In this document: one piece after another, positions 1 through 5,181 of the stretch
Layout: each line of letters begins with the position of its first letter
Position numbering within the stretch: position 1 is the stretch's first letter
Assembly: GCA_947302185.1 (NCBI GenBank)
Contig: CAMYVI010000181.1
Coordinates: forward strand, 1 to 5,465
Length of the DNA stretch: 5,465 nucleotides
Direction of reading: 5' to 3'
Origin: an uncultured Lachnospiraceae bacterium
Lineage (GTDB): Bacteria; Bacillota_A; Clostridia; Lachnospirales; Lachnospiraceae
Program-made: the position numbers and the translations under genes
The notes under the pieces: model-generated
The model's input: only the letters and a program-made list of their open reading frames with translations
Told to the model about the DNA's origin: nothing
Database searches by the model: none

Positions 1-1051
1 AGTCCCCGTCCGGCACATATTTGTCGAGCGTGCCGTACTTCCCGCACGGAAGCTCGGCTAGAGTAAGACCGGTCGCAAGTTTCGCGGAGACAAGCGCGAT
101 CGGGAAGCCTGTCGCCTTGGATGCAAGCGCGGACGATCTTGATGTACGCGGGTTGATCTCGATGACGATAATTCTGTCGGATACCGGATCATGGGCGAAC
201 TGTACGTTCGTGCCACCGATGACACCGATATGCTCAACAATCTTGTAAGCCTGCTCCTGCAGACGGTCCATGACTTCCTGTGAGATGGTCAGCATCGGAG
301 CCGTGCAGAATGAGTCGCCGGTGTGGACGCCCATCGGATCTACATTTTCAATGAAGCAGACCGTGATCATGTTGTTGTCCTTGTCGCGGACGACTTCGAG
401 CTCGAGCTCTTCCCAGCCGAGGATGGACTCCTCAACGAGGACCTGATGTACCAGGGATGCCTGAAGACCGCGGGCCATGACCACCTTCAGCTCTTCCTTG
501 TTGTAGACGAGACCGCCGCCGGCACCGCCCATTGTGTAGGCCGGACGAAGAACGACCGGGTAGCCGAGTCTGTCGGCAATCTCAAGACCTTCTTCCACGC
601 TGTAAGCGACCTGGCTTCTCGCCATCTCGATTCCGAGCATGTCCATGGTCTTTTTGAATTCGATACGGTCCTCACCGCGCTCGATCGCGTCGACCTGAAC
701 GCCGATGACCTTTACATTATATTTATCGAGAACACCTTCCTTGTAGAGCTCTGACGCAAGGTTGAGGCCTGACTGTCCGCCGAGGTTCGGGAGCAGCGCG
801 TCGGGGCGCTCCTTCGCGATGATCTGCTCGAGGCGGGCTACGTTGAGCGGCTCGATGTAAGTGACATCAGCCATCTCGGGGTCAGTCATGATCGTTGCCG
901 GGTTGGAGTTAACGAGCACGATTTCATAGCCAAGGCTTCGAAGAGCCTTGCAGGCCTGAGTACCGGAATAGTCGAACTCGCAAGCCTGACCGATGACGAT
1001 CGGGCCGGATCCTATTATCAGTACTTTATGTATATCAGTTCTCTGTGGCAT
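1..1051 (-). CDS. carB: Carbamoyl-phosphate synthase large subunit, N-terminal part (3' end outside window)
   Basis: This is the large subunit of carbamoyl-phosphate synthase, which makes carbamoyl phosphate from bicarbonate, ammonia (delivered from glutamine by CarA) and two ATP for pyrimidine and arginine synthesis in the cytoplasm. The reading frame opens MPQRTDIHKVLIIGSG and continues VIGQACEFDYSG, which is the CarB N-terminal pre-ATP-grasp domain. The first ATP-grasp domain follows, with R169, the TMGGAGGG loop at residues 173-180, MGVHTGDS, and the metal/ATP motif IEINPRTSRSSA with E298, N300 and R302 (E. coli E299, N301, R303). About 350 of roughly 1070 residues are present, without frameshift. 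The ATG is preceded by AGGAGG six bases away, and the start matches the E. coli protein. The LPNLGGQSGLNL and PCGKYGTLDKY segments look clostridial rather than proteobacterial. No carA lies directly upstream, which is unusual; a separate carA elsewhere is likely. Confidence 0.97.
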   Translation of the reverse strand, partial: MPQRTDIHKVLIIGSGPIVIGQACEFDYSGTQACKALRSLGYEIVLVNSNPATIMTDPEMADVTYIEPLNVARLEQIIAKERPDALLPNLGGQSGLNLASELYKEGVLDKYNVKVIGVQVDAIERGEDRIEFKKTMDMLGIEMARSQVAYSVEEGLEIADRLGYPVVLRPAYTMGGAGGGLVYNKEELKVVMARGLQASLVHQVLVEESILGWEELELEVVRDKDNNMITVCFIENVDPMGVHTGDSFCTAPMLTISQEVMDRLQEQAYKIVEHIGVIGGTNVQFAHDPVSDRIIVIEINPRTSRSSALASKATGFPIALVSAKLATGLTLAELPCGKYGTLDKYVPDGD

Positions 1052-1127
1052 ATAAATCCTCCTCTAAAATGTGCGCTTTCGCCGATTTATGCGGGGCGCA
1101 AGCTTTCCTGTCCATTTTATCTTTCCT

Positions 1128-1156
1128 ATTTTGCAATAAATCGGTCCATATAACAA
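1128..1156 (-). promoter_or_regulatory. Possible carB promoter in an AT-rich spacer
   Basis: On the minus strand TTGTTA and CAAAAT are separated by 17 bases, giving a start near 1121 and a leader of about 70 bases. The match to the -10 consensus is weak, but it lies in the very AT-rich stretch 1105-1195, which is where a carB promoter is expected. A GC-rich inverted sequence (GCGC at both ends, about 1070-1097) sits just upstream of the ribosome site. I see no PyrR-type attenuator with a clear terminator and no clear ArgR box. Confidence 0.3.
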
Positions 1157-1209
1157 GCAAAAACTTTTTTATTTTTCGCAAATATTTTTAATCTCTGCTG
1201 CAGAGTGCC

Positions 1210-1275
1210 CTCTTCTCTACTGTTGACCGTGATCCCGGGCGACAGTTCATATCTTGCTTTTTGAGACTACTACTG
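1210..1275. repeat. 66-bp direct repeat, copy 1
   Basis: This copy matches 1305-1370, exactly 95 bp away, at 62 of 66 positions; the differences are at 1226, 1231, 1264 and 1267. It carries the sequence ATCTTGCTTTTTG and spans three hexamers of the phased array. Similarity stops abruptly at 1276, where the array sequence continues differently. Confidence 0.9.
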
Positions 1276-1678
1276 TCGGGTCGACAGTCGTGAGCAAGAT
1301 TTTTCTCTTCTCTACTGTTGGCCGTAATCCCGGGCGACAGTTCATATCTTGCTTTTTGGGAATACTACTGCCACGGCAACATATAATGACAGTACATAAC
1401 CCAAAACTTGCTTTTCAAACTGCCATTATAAAAGTTGATTTTTCTGAAATGACAGTAGAGAAAGCAAAAAGCTTTCGAGAACACTGCAACTTTGACCCAT
1501 TTTTCATAGCTTGATGACAGTCGTATCCGGCAAAACCAGCTCAGGCGACTGCAATTTAGGTTGGCAAGGACTCTAAAACGGCAGTAAAAACCATCATTCT
1601 CTGTCTCTCTACTGTCACTTCCAAATCAGTCACTGAAAAACGGCAGTAGAAGTGACCATTTCTGGGTTCACTACTGCC
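1219..1678. repeat. Phased array of 17 alternating GRCAGT/ACTGYC hexamers (eight inverted-repeat units)
   Basis: Seventeen hexamers alternate strictly in orientation. ACTGTT at 1219 comes first, followed by eight units of the form GRCAGT-N25/26-ACTGYC. Unit starts (GRCAGT) are 1241, 1283, 1336, 1388, 1451, 1516, 1580 and 1642; their ACTG partners start at 1272, 1314, 1367, 1419, 1483, 1548, 1611 and 1673. CAGT-to-ACTG start distance is 29, 29, 29, 29, 30, 30, 29, 29. The gaps between 7-bp unit ends are 3, 14, 13, 24, 25, 24 and 23, that is, steps of about 10.5 bp. Thirteen hexamers fit the consensus exactly; four (1219, 1314, 1483, 1548) have one or two changes. The interiors are not conserved apart from the 66-bp duplication. 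Units 1 (1240-1278) and 8 (1641-1679) form perfect 7- and 9-bp end stems. Function unknown; an array of protein-binding sites on one DNA face or a chain of hairpins are both possible. Confidence 0.85.
1305..1370. repeat. 66-bp direct repeat, copy 2
   Basis: Second copy of the segment at 1210-1275, with four substitutions. The 29 bp between the copies contain AGCAAGAT (1293-1300), the reverse complement of ATCTTGCT found in both copies (1251-1258 and 1346-1353), so this part of the array can also fold as longer alternative hairpins. Confidence 0.9.
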
Positions 1679-1679
1679 G

Positions 1680-1774
1680 AAGTCAATTCAACAATCAGCG
1701 GTCGTTTTTTCTCCGTGTCCTTGACCTAGGGAGGGGTTCACTCTAACCCAGCCGTAGTAAACTTGGTCTCCGTA
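1680..1774. other. Spacer between hexamer array and palindrome
   Basis: No gene is seen. A run of six T (1705-1710) follows the last array hairpin by 25 bases and could end a plus-strand transcript of the array, but no GC-rich stem sits directly before it. Confidence 0.3.
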
Positions 1775-1979
1775 ACAGTTCCGACAGGCTGCTCTTCTGG
1801 TTCGTTTCCGGCAACAAAGCATCCATCTTCGTGAGAAAAACATTGTAGGTCCGACCGAGAGATCGAGCAGAGGCGGATTGCCGTCTCTGCGCAAGCTCTC
1901 AGGGCAGGACCTGCGTTTTTCGATGAAGATGATGCTTGGCGCCGGATTCTGAAACTCACGTGCAGCCTGTCGGAACTGT
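1775..1979. repeat. Large nested imperfect palindrome (about 205 bp)
   Basis: The outer arms are an 18-bp perfect inverted repeat, ACAGTTCCGACAGGCTGC at 1775-1792 and its complement at 1962-1979. Moving inward, matching blocks stay in register: TCCGGC 1807/1941, AAGCATC 1817/1931, ATCTTC 1825/1925, GAAAAAC 1835/1915, AGGTCC 1847/1907 and GAGAG 1857/1896. The centre is a 10-bp hairpin (1867-1876 with 1881-1890, one G-T pair) around the loop ATTG. The axis of the outer arms (1877) and of the inner hairpin (1878.5) nearly coincide, so this is one long stem rather than unrelated hairpins. The ends read ACAGT...ACTGT, in the same orientation as the neighbouring array units. It could be a small non-autonomous mobile element (MITE), a hairpin RNA or a cruciform site. 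No gene is convincing within it. Confidence 0.85.
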
Positions 1980-2042
1980 CTCATAGTGCTCGGCAGTTAT
2001 TCGTGATGAATTCACAAGTGGTGATTTCACACAGAGTGAAAT

Positions 2043-2096
2043 TCATCCACATAATCATCCACACTATCCACAAATCCACCGCCCACACTGTTCACA
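2043..2096 (+). promoter_or_regulatory. Cluster of DnaA-box-like 9-mers
   Basis: Close relatives of TTATCCACA occur in one orientation: TCATCCACA at 2043 and 2055, CTATCCACA at 2064 (each one mismatch), AAATCCACC at 2072 and CTGTTCACA at 2088 (weaker). Just upstream lie TGAATTCA (2007-2014) and the inverted repeat TTTCAC/GTGAAA (2025-2041). Two perfect boxes follow inside fprA (2347 and 2373). DnaA binding is inferred from sequence only; the cluster could equally be an operator for another factor or a tandem-repeat remnant. Confidence 0.4.
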
Positions 2097-2187
2097 CAGC
2101 GCGCTTATTGGATTTTCGAATCATTTTGTCATCCCGAATTAAAGAAATATTCAGACACAAGGCACAAATGCCGCTCCCTTTCACAAT

Positions 2188-2227
2188 AAAAACGGACAGT
2201 TCACCCGAGTTACCGGATGACTGCCCG
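2188..2227 (-). terminator. Rho-independent terminator of fprA
   Basis: Downstream of the fprA stop codon, the minus-strand RNA forms a stem from CGGGCAGU and ACUGUCCG that continues as C-AUCCG/CGGGU-G with one bulged A and a six-base loop. It is followed directly by UUUUUAUU (2192 down to 2185). It lies about 37 bases after the fprA stop. The stem is bounded by GACAGT/ACTGCC, the same hexamers as the array upstream, but with a shorter interior. Confidence 0.85.
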
Positions 2228-2264
2228 CCACTACGCTAATTCATATTTACTGAATCTCTATAAA

Positions 2265-3464
2265 TTATGCCTCTGTGACCGCCTCCACGAAGACATCGAG
2301 GGCTTCCTCGTCTGACGCATGGAGCGCACTCTTAATTGTCAACACGTTATCCACAATCTTCACATTCTTGAGTGTGGATAATTTCTCGTTCATGAGCTTT
2401 GCGGAGACCGGTGCCCATGTGCCGTTCTGAGCGAGGGCGATGACCTTGTTCTGAACTGTCAGGCACTCCATGTCATGAAGGAGATTGGCCACCGGCAGAT
2501 AAATGCCGTTGTTGTATGTCGGGGAGAAGATGACGATCTTGCCGACTCTCCAGATCTCGCCGATGATATTGGACGAATGTGTCTTGGAGATATCATAGAC
2601 CTTGACATCCTTGCCGCTCTTTGCGCGGAGTTTTGCTGCAAATGCCTCAGCCGCCGAAGCTGTATGTCCGTACAGAGATCCGTAGATAACGACGATTCCG
2701 TCGTCTTCCGGCTCATACTTGCTCCACTTCTGGTATTTGTCGATGAACCATGCGATGTGCTCGCCTCTCCAGACCGGTCCGTGCAGCGGGCAGATGAACT
2801 TGATGTCGATCTTGGCAGCCTTCTTCAGGACAGCCTGTACCTGTGCGCCGTACTTGCCGACGATATTGGCATAATATCTTCTCGCGTCATCGAGATAATC
2901 TTTCTCAAAATCGTAATCATCAGCGAAGATGCTGGATTCGAGCGCTCCGAATGTGCCGAACGCGTCTGCGGAGAAGAGTGCGCCTGTCGCTGTGTCATAT
3001 GCGAACATAGCTTCCGGCCAGTGGACCATCGGAGCCATGACGAATGCAAATGTATGCGCGCCTGTCGCCAATGTATCTCCCTCTTTGACGACGATCTTCT
3101 TCATATCGGCCGTCTCCGGGAAGTAGTTCTTCATCATCTGGAATGTCTTGACATTTCCGACCAGAGTGAGTTCCGGGTGCATAGCTGCCACTGTCGCGAT
3201 CTGAGAGCAGTGGTCCGGCTCCATATGAAGAACAACGAGGTAATCGAGCGGACGGCCGTTCAGAGCCGTTTTAAGATTCTCAAGATATTGGTCTGAGATG
3301 GAAATATCGGCTGTATCGAAAACAACTGTCTTCTCATCGAGCACAATATAGCTGTTGTAGGAAACGCCCTTCGGGAGCGGGAACAGATTCTCAAAGAGAG
3401 CCAGTCTTCTGTCGCTGCCGCCGATCCAGTAAATGTCCTTGGTTACTTCCTGGATATTGATCAT
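2265..3464 (-). CDS. fprA: A-type flavodiiron protein (FprA family, oxygen/NO reductase)
   Basis: A complete 399-residue flavodiiron protein, which in anaerobes reduces O2 to water (some members reduce NO to N2O) using electrons from rubredoxin or coenzyme F420, in the cytoplasm. The N-terminal metallo-beta-lactamase-like domain (about 1-250) carries the full diiron ligand set: H80, E82, D84 and H85 in HMEPDH, H148 in MVHWPEAM, D167 in SADAFG, and H228 in CPLHGPVWR. The C-terminal flavodoxin domain (about 256-399) has the FMN phosphate loop YGSLYGHTAS (261-270) and SPTYNNGIYLPV (314-325). Length and domain order match the stand-alone class A enzymes; no rubredoxin or flavin reductase domain is fused. 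GGAGG lies seven bases before the ATG. It has its own promoter and structured leader and a strong terminator. O2 versus NO preference cannot be read from sequence. Confidence 0.97.
   Translation of the reverse strand: MINIQEVTKDIYWIGGSDRRLALFENLFPLPKGVSYNSYIVLDEKTVVFDTADISISDQYLENLKTALNGRPLDYLVVLHMEPDHCSQIATVAAMHPELTLVGNVKTFQMMKNYFPETADMKKIVVKEGDTLATGAHTFAFVMAPMVHWPEAMFAYDTATGALFSADAFGTFGALESSIFADDYDFEKDYLDDARRYYANIVGKYGAQVQAVLKKAAKIDIKFICPLHGPVWRGEHIAWFIDKYQKWSKYEPEDDGIVVIYGSLYGHTASAAEAFAAKLRAKSGKDVKVYDISKTHSSNIIGEIWRVGKIVIFSPTYNNGIYLPVANLLHDMECLTVQNKVIALAQNGTWAPVSAKLMNEKLSTLKNVKIVDNVLTIKSALHASDEEALDVFVEAVTEA
2347..2381. promoter_or_regulatory. Pair of perfect DnaA-box sequences inside fprA
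   Basis: TTATCCACA occurs at 2347-2355 and its reverse complement at 2373-2381, in opposite orientation and 17 bases apart. Both are in codons for the flavodoxin domain (around KLSTL and IVDNV), so chance is possible. They come about 250 bp after the weaker cluster at 2043-2096. Confidence 0.35.
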
Positions 3465-3545
3465 AATACTTCCTCCATACTGATTTTTATGATTCAGGTA
3501 ATTTATAACTGCATGTCATATCCCGAATCCCTCTTAAAGATCCGG

Positions 3546-3596
3546 CGTGGGAGCCGGTCAGTGTCGTCTGACATACTTCCGGACTGAATTCCCACG
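3546..3596 (-). promoter_or_regulatory. Structured 5' leader of fprA with competing stems
   Basis: Starting just after the predicted transcript start, CGUGGGA (3596-3590) pairs with UCCCACG (3552-3546). Inside this, UCAGU can pair with ACUGA. The same UCCCAC is also the loop of a second hairpin, CCGGC-N6-GCCGG (3557-3542), followed by AUCUUUAAG. The two folds either exclude each other or form a pseudoknot, as regulatory leaders often do. I do not recognise a known riboswitch class. The second hairpin might also weakly terminate read-through from the kinase gene. Confidence 0.45.
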
Positions 3597-3604
3597 ATAT
3601 ACAT

Positions 3605-3633
3605 ATTATATTTGAAATAGACTCCGACTGCAA
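3605..3633 (-). promoter_or_regulatory. fprA promoter
   Basis: On the minus strand TTGCAG and a perfect TATAAT are separated by 17 bases, giving a start near 3598 and a leader of about 134 bases. The -35 box begins nine bases after the kinase stop codon, so fprA does not depend on kinase read-through. Confidence 0.75.
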
Positions 3634-3641
3634 GAAATACA

Positions 3642-4715
3642 TCACTTTTGACTGAGGCCTCTGAATTCCTCCGCGCAGGCTGCCGTCTTTGCAAGATAGC
3701 TGATCACATCCACAGGATATTGTCCGACCGCCGTCTCGCCCGTCACCATGACGGACGCCGCGCCGTCGAGGACCGCGTTAAATATGTCGGAGACCTCCGC
3801 CCTGGTCGGAACAGCACTCTTCTCCATCGACGCCAGCATCTGGGTTACGACCATGAACGGAGCGCCGGCATTCCGGCACTTTTCCGCGATCATTTTCTGC
3901 ACCGCCGGAAGCTCCCACAGCGGGACCGCGTTTCCGAGATCCCCTCTCGCTATGACGATCTCATCTGACACGGGAAGCAGGTCCCCGAGACACTTTACTC
4001 CGTCCAGATTCTCGATTTTGGCAAATATCCTTATATCTCCTGCGCCCGCCTCAAGAAGCGCCTGTCTGACAGTCTCAATATCCTGCCTGTCTCTCACAAA
4101 TGGCTGCATGACCGCCGTGACACCGTATTTTTTTGCGACGCGGATGTTGGCAAGGTCGGTCTCCGTCATCGTCGGCGTGCGGATCGAAACACCTGGCAGC
4201 GCGACGCTCTTTCTGCCTGTCAGAGTCCCACCGCGAAGAACTTTGCAGAAAGCCCCTCCTTCTGCCTGAGCAGATATCGTGAACAGGATCTTTCCGTCAT
4301 CGAGCAGGACCTCCTGGCCTTCCGCAAGGAAGGGCACTACACTTTCCGGAACGGGTACCTTCGGCAGCAACCGTAAGCTGTCATCACCAGGCGTCGCATC
4401 ACTATCTGCAATCGTCTCGTTTTCCCGCACCGCATTGCTGCACTGATTACCCAGAAATACCGTCTCCCCCTCATGAAGGGGCAGGGGCTCCATCCTGCCG
4501 ACCCGAAGCTCCGGTCCCTGCATATCAATAAGAAGCTGGGGGCTCACCCCGGCCTCCGAGGCAGCTTTATGCAGGTTCTCTATGAGCGGCGCTGACTCCT
4601 CCAGCGTCACATGCGAGAGATTGAGACGAATACCGGTCATCCCGGCTTCAAACATTTTCTGAAGGACCGCTGTCTCGCGGCAGGCGGGTCCGATCGTACC
4701 GTAAATATCCAGCAT
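3642..4715 (-). CDS. pyk: Short pyruvate kinase lacking the C-terminal domain
   Basis: A 357-residue protein covering only the barrel (A) and lid (B) domains of pyruvate kinase, the glycolytic enzyme that converts phosphoenolpyruvate and ADP to pyruvate and ATP. Motifs in order: GTIGPAC (6-12), RLNLSH with R30, N32 and S34, DMQGPELRVG (64-73), DDGKI (139-143), LPGVSIRTP, the FAKIEN catalytic lysine K233 and metal ligand E235, IARGDLG with D259, TQMLASM (291-297), PTRAEVSDIFNAVLDG and TGETAVGQYP. Usual enzymes have about 470 residues or more; the allosteric C domain is absent, and the following DNA does not encode it in another frame. The usual DTKGPE has become DMQGPE, changing the potassium-ligand threonine to methionine. 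The frame is open to an ATG at 4799, but GAGGTG five bases before 4715 and the family start at residue 1 (MLDIYGTIGP) favour the shorter form. It may be an active unregulated isoenzyme or a repurposed paralogue. Confidence 0.88.
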   Translation of the reverse strand: MLDIYGTIGPACRETAVLQKMFEAGMTGIRLNLSHVTLEESAPLIENLHKAASEAGVSPQLLIDMQGPELRVGRMEPLPLHEGETVFLGNQCSNAVRENETIADSDATPGDDSLRLLPKVPVPESVVPFLAEGQEVLLDDGKILFTISAQAEGGAFCKVLRGGTLTGRKSVALPGVSIRTPTMTETDLANIRVAKKYGVTAVMQPFVRDRQDIETVRQALLEAGAGDIRIFAKIENLDGVKCLGDLLPVSDEIVIARGDLGNAVPLWELPAVQKMIAEKCRNAGAPFMVVTQMLASMEKSAVPTRAEVSDIFNAVLDGAASVMVTGETAVGQYPVDVISYLAKTAACAEEFRGLSQK

Positions 4716-4819
4716 AATTACACCTCGATTGTCGATTTGCTGTCTGATTATTAGTAATAGCTTTACGATTAGCTCTGCTCGATAAGCTCGTGGCATCATT
4801 TGTACCTGATTGTGTATTT

Positions 4820-4847
4820 ATGATACCACAGTTTACGTAAAATTGAA
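4820..4847 (-). promoter_or_regulatory. Pyruvate kinase promoter with extended -10
   Basis: On the minus strand TGGTATCAT gives an extended -10, with a weaker TTCAAT -35 sixteen bases upstream. Transcription would start near 4813, leaving a leader of about 98 bases. It is back to back with the micropeptide promoter at 4915; between them is the perfect 10-bp palindrome CAGATATCTG (4876-4885), a possible shared operator. Confidence 0.5.
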
Positions 4848-4914
4848 TACAGATTGCTTCTGATAACCCCCATACCAGATATCTGTCTTAGGTCTATAAA
4901 AAGAAGCGTTTACC

Positions 4915-4943
4915 TTGACGAGAACAGTTAACTTTGTTAGCAT
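4915..4943 (+). promoter_or_regulatory. Micropeptide gene promoter
   Basis: TTGACG and TAGCAT are separated by 17 bases and point at the 27-residue frame. The start would be near 4950, exactly where a 5' hairpin begins. Confidence 0.6.
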
Positions 4944-4949
4944 TATGTA

Positions 4950-4966
4950 ACCCACATCAAGTGGGT
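4950..4966 (+). other. 5'-terminal hairpin of micropeptide mRNA
   Basis: ACCCAC (4950-4955) and GTGGGT (4961-4966) form a 6-bp stem with loop ATCAA at the predicted 5' end. Such end hairpins often stabilise small regulated transcripts. Confidence 0.55.
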
Positions 4967-5024
4967 GAGGAGCACTGCATAGCGGCAGGCGGTTGACCAT
5001 CATTCTCCGAAAGGAGGTGATTAT

Positions 5025-5108
5025 ATGCCTATTACACTCACATTTCATGTGTTTGGTTTTACTATCACAGTCCGTGTAAAGAGCAACAACCGCCACTCTG
5101 CCAAGTGA
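5025..5108 (+). CDS. 27-residue micropeptide, candidate type I toxin
   Basis: A short frame starting MPITLTFHVFGFT and ending SNNRHSAK. The first 18 residues are hydrophobic and beta-rich in pattern, and the tail is basic (R17, K19, R23, K27). AAGGAGGTG, a near-perfect ribosome site, lies five bases before the ATG, which is the main reason to believe it is translated. It has its own promoter, a 105-base leader that can fold onto its 3' end, a terminator, and an opposing promoter reading across its 3' end. This layout is typical of type I toxin-antitoxin genes, whose toxins are small membrane-active peptides. I cannot assign it to Fst, TxpA/BsrG or another named family; it is shorter than those and lacks an obvious helical membrane span. 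It could instead be a leader peptide or a regulatory micropeptide. Translation is likely; the toxin role is inference. Confidence 0.65.
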   Translation: MPITLTFHVFGFTITVRVKSNNRHSAK

Positions 5109-5116
5109 CGGTTGTT
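5085..5116. other. Hairpin across the micropeptide stop codon
   Basis: AACAACCG-C-CACT pairs with AGTG-A-CGGTTGTT around loop CTGCCA. The single mismatch is C-A in the plus-strand RNA but a U-G wobble in the minus-strand RNA, so the stem is fully paired only in a transcript from the antisense side. No T run follows on either strand directly, so it is not a classic terminator. Confidence 0.65.
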
Positions 5117-5120
5117 AAGT

Positions 5121-5175
5121 AAAAAATCGTTATCTTGAAATGAGGACAACCGCTTGTCGCAGTGCTCCTCTTTCT
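5121..5175 (-). ncRNA. Candidate antisense RNA to the micropeptide mRNA
   Basis: A start near 5175 is predicted from the minus-strand promoter at 5182-5210. The RNA would begin with GAGGAGCACUGC, the same sequence as the mRNA leader, would fold through GAGGA/UCCUC, and could end at UUUUUU (5126-5121), about 55 bases. It would be fully complementary to the mRNA 3' end and would compete with the mRNA's own 5'-3' fold-back. The 3' end is uncertain: no strong stem abuts the U run, and read-through into the 5085-5116 hairpin is possible. Confidence 0.5.
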
Positions 5176-5181
5176 TGTTTT
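5142..5181 (+). terminator. Terminator-like stem of micropeptide mRNA
   Basis: GAGGA (5142-5146) pairs with TCCTC (5166-5170), with partial pairing inside, followed by the T-rich TTTCTTGTTTTAT. The stem is imperfect, so strength is uncertain. Confidence 0.5.

Larger units (their letters stand above)
4967..5170. repeat. Fold-back inverted repeat enclosing the micropeptide gene
   Basis: GAGGAGCACTGC (4967-4978) is perfectly complementary to 5159-5170. Further in, GCGGTTG (4989-4995) can pair with CAACCGC at 5147-5153 or, eight bases perfectly as GGCGGTTG, with CAACCGCC at 5087-5094 inside the coding region. The mRNA 5' leader thus has two rival partners, one at the 3' end and one in the reading frame. 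The 3' segment CTCCTCTTTC can also pair with the Shine-Dalgarno region GAAAGGAGG with one bulged G. Confidence 0.75.

Noticed and set aside
323..754. 143-residue plus-strand frame opposite carB
   Set aside because: Shadow of the conserved carB reading frame.
1036..1116. 26-codon minus-strand frame (ATG at 1116) overlapping the carB start, as a leader peptide or the end of carA
   Set aside because: It shows no CarA C-terminal features, no regulatory codon run, and only a weak ribosome site; the carB site it overlaps is far stronger.
1254..1514. 86-residue plus-strand frame across the hexamer array
   Set aside because: No ribosome site, it spans repeats of non-coding character, and its composition is unlike the real genes.
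1219..1678. CRISPR array
   Set aside because: The period is CRISPR-like in places (about 31-33 bp), but the repeated motif is only six or seven bases, alternates in orientation, and the spacing steps by helical turns; no cas genes are in the window.
1688..1984. 98-residue minus-strand frame containing NPAPSIIFI, reminiscent of an AAA ATPase Walker B segment
   Set aside because: It lies entirely in and beside the large palindrome, has no ribosome site, and the similarity ends after a few residues. None of the three frames continues the family. The palindrome explains the sequence better.
2043..2381. Chromosomal origin of replication
   Set aside because: No dnaA, dnaN or other origin-linked gene is nearby, and most boxes are imperfect; kept only as a DnaA-box-like cluster.
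2475..3296. 273-residue plus-strand frame opposite fprA
   Set aside because: It is antisense to a clearly functional flavodiiron gene, is rich in Cys/Arg/Asp as expected from a reversed frame, and has no ribosome site.
4716..4799. Longer pyruvate kinase start at 4799 adding 28 residues
   Set aside because: The extension has no family similarity and a poor ribosome site, whereas the ATG at 4715 has GAGGTG at good spacing and matches the family N-terminus.
4833..5096. 87-residue minus-strand frame across the micropeptide leader
   Set aside because: No ribosome site; the opposite strand holds a better supported gene with promoter and ribosome site.
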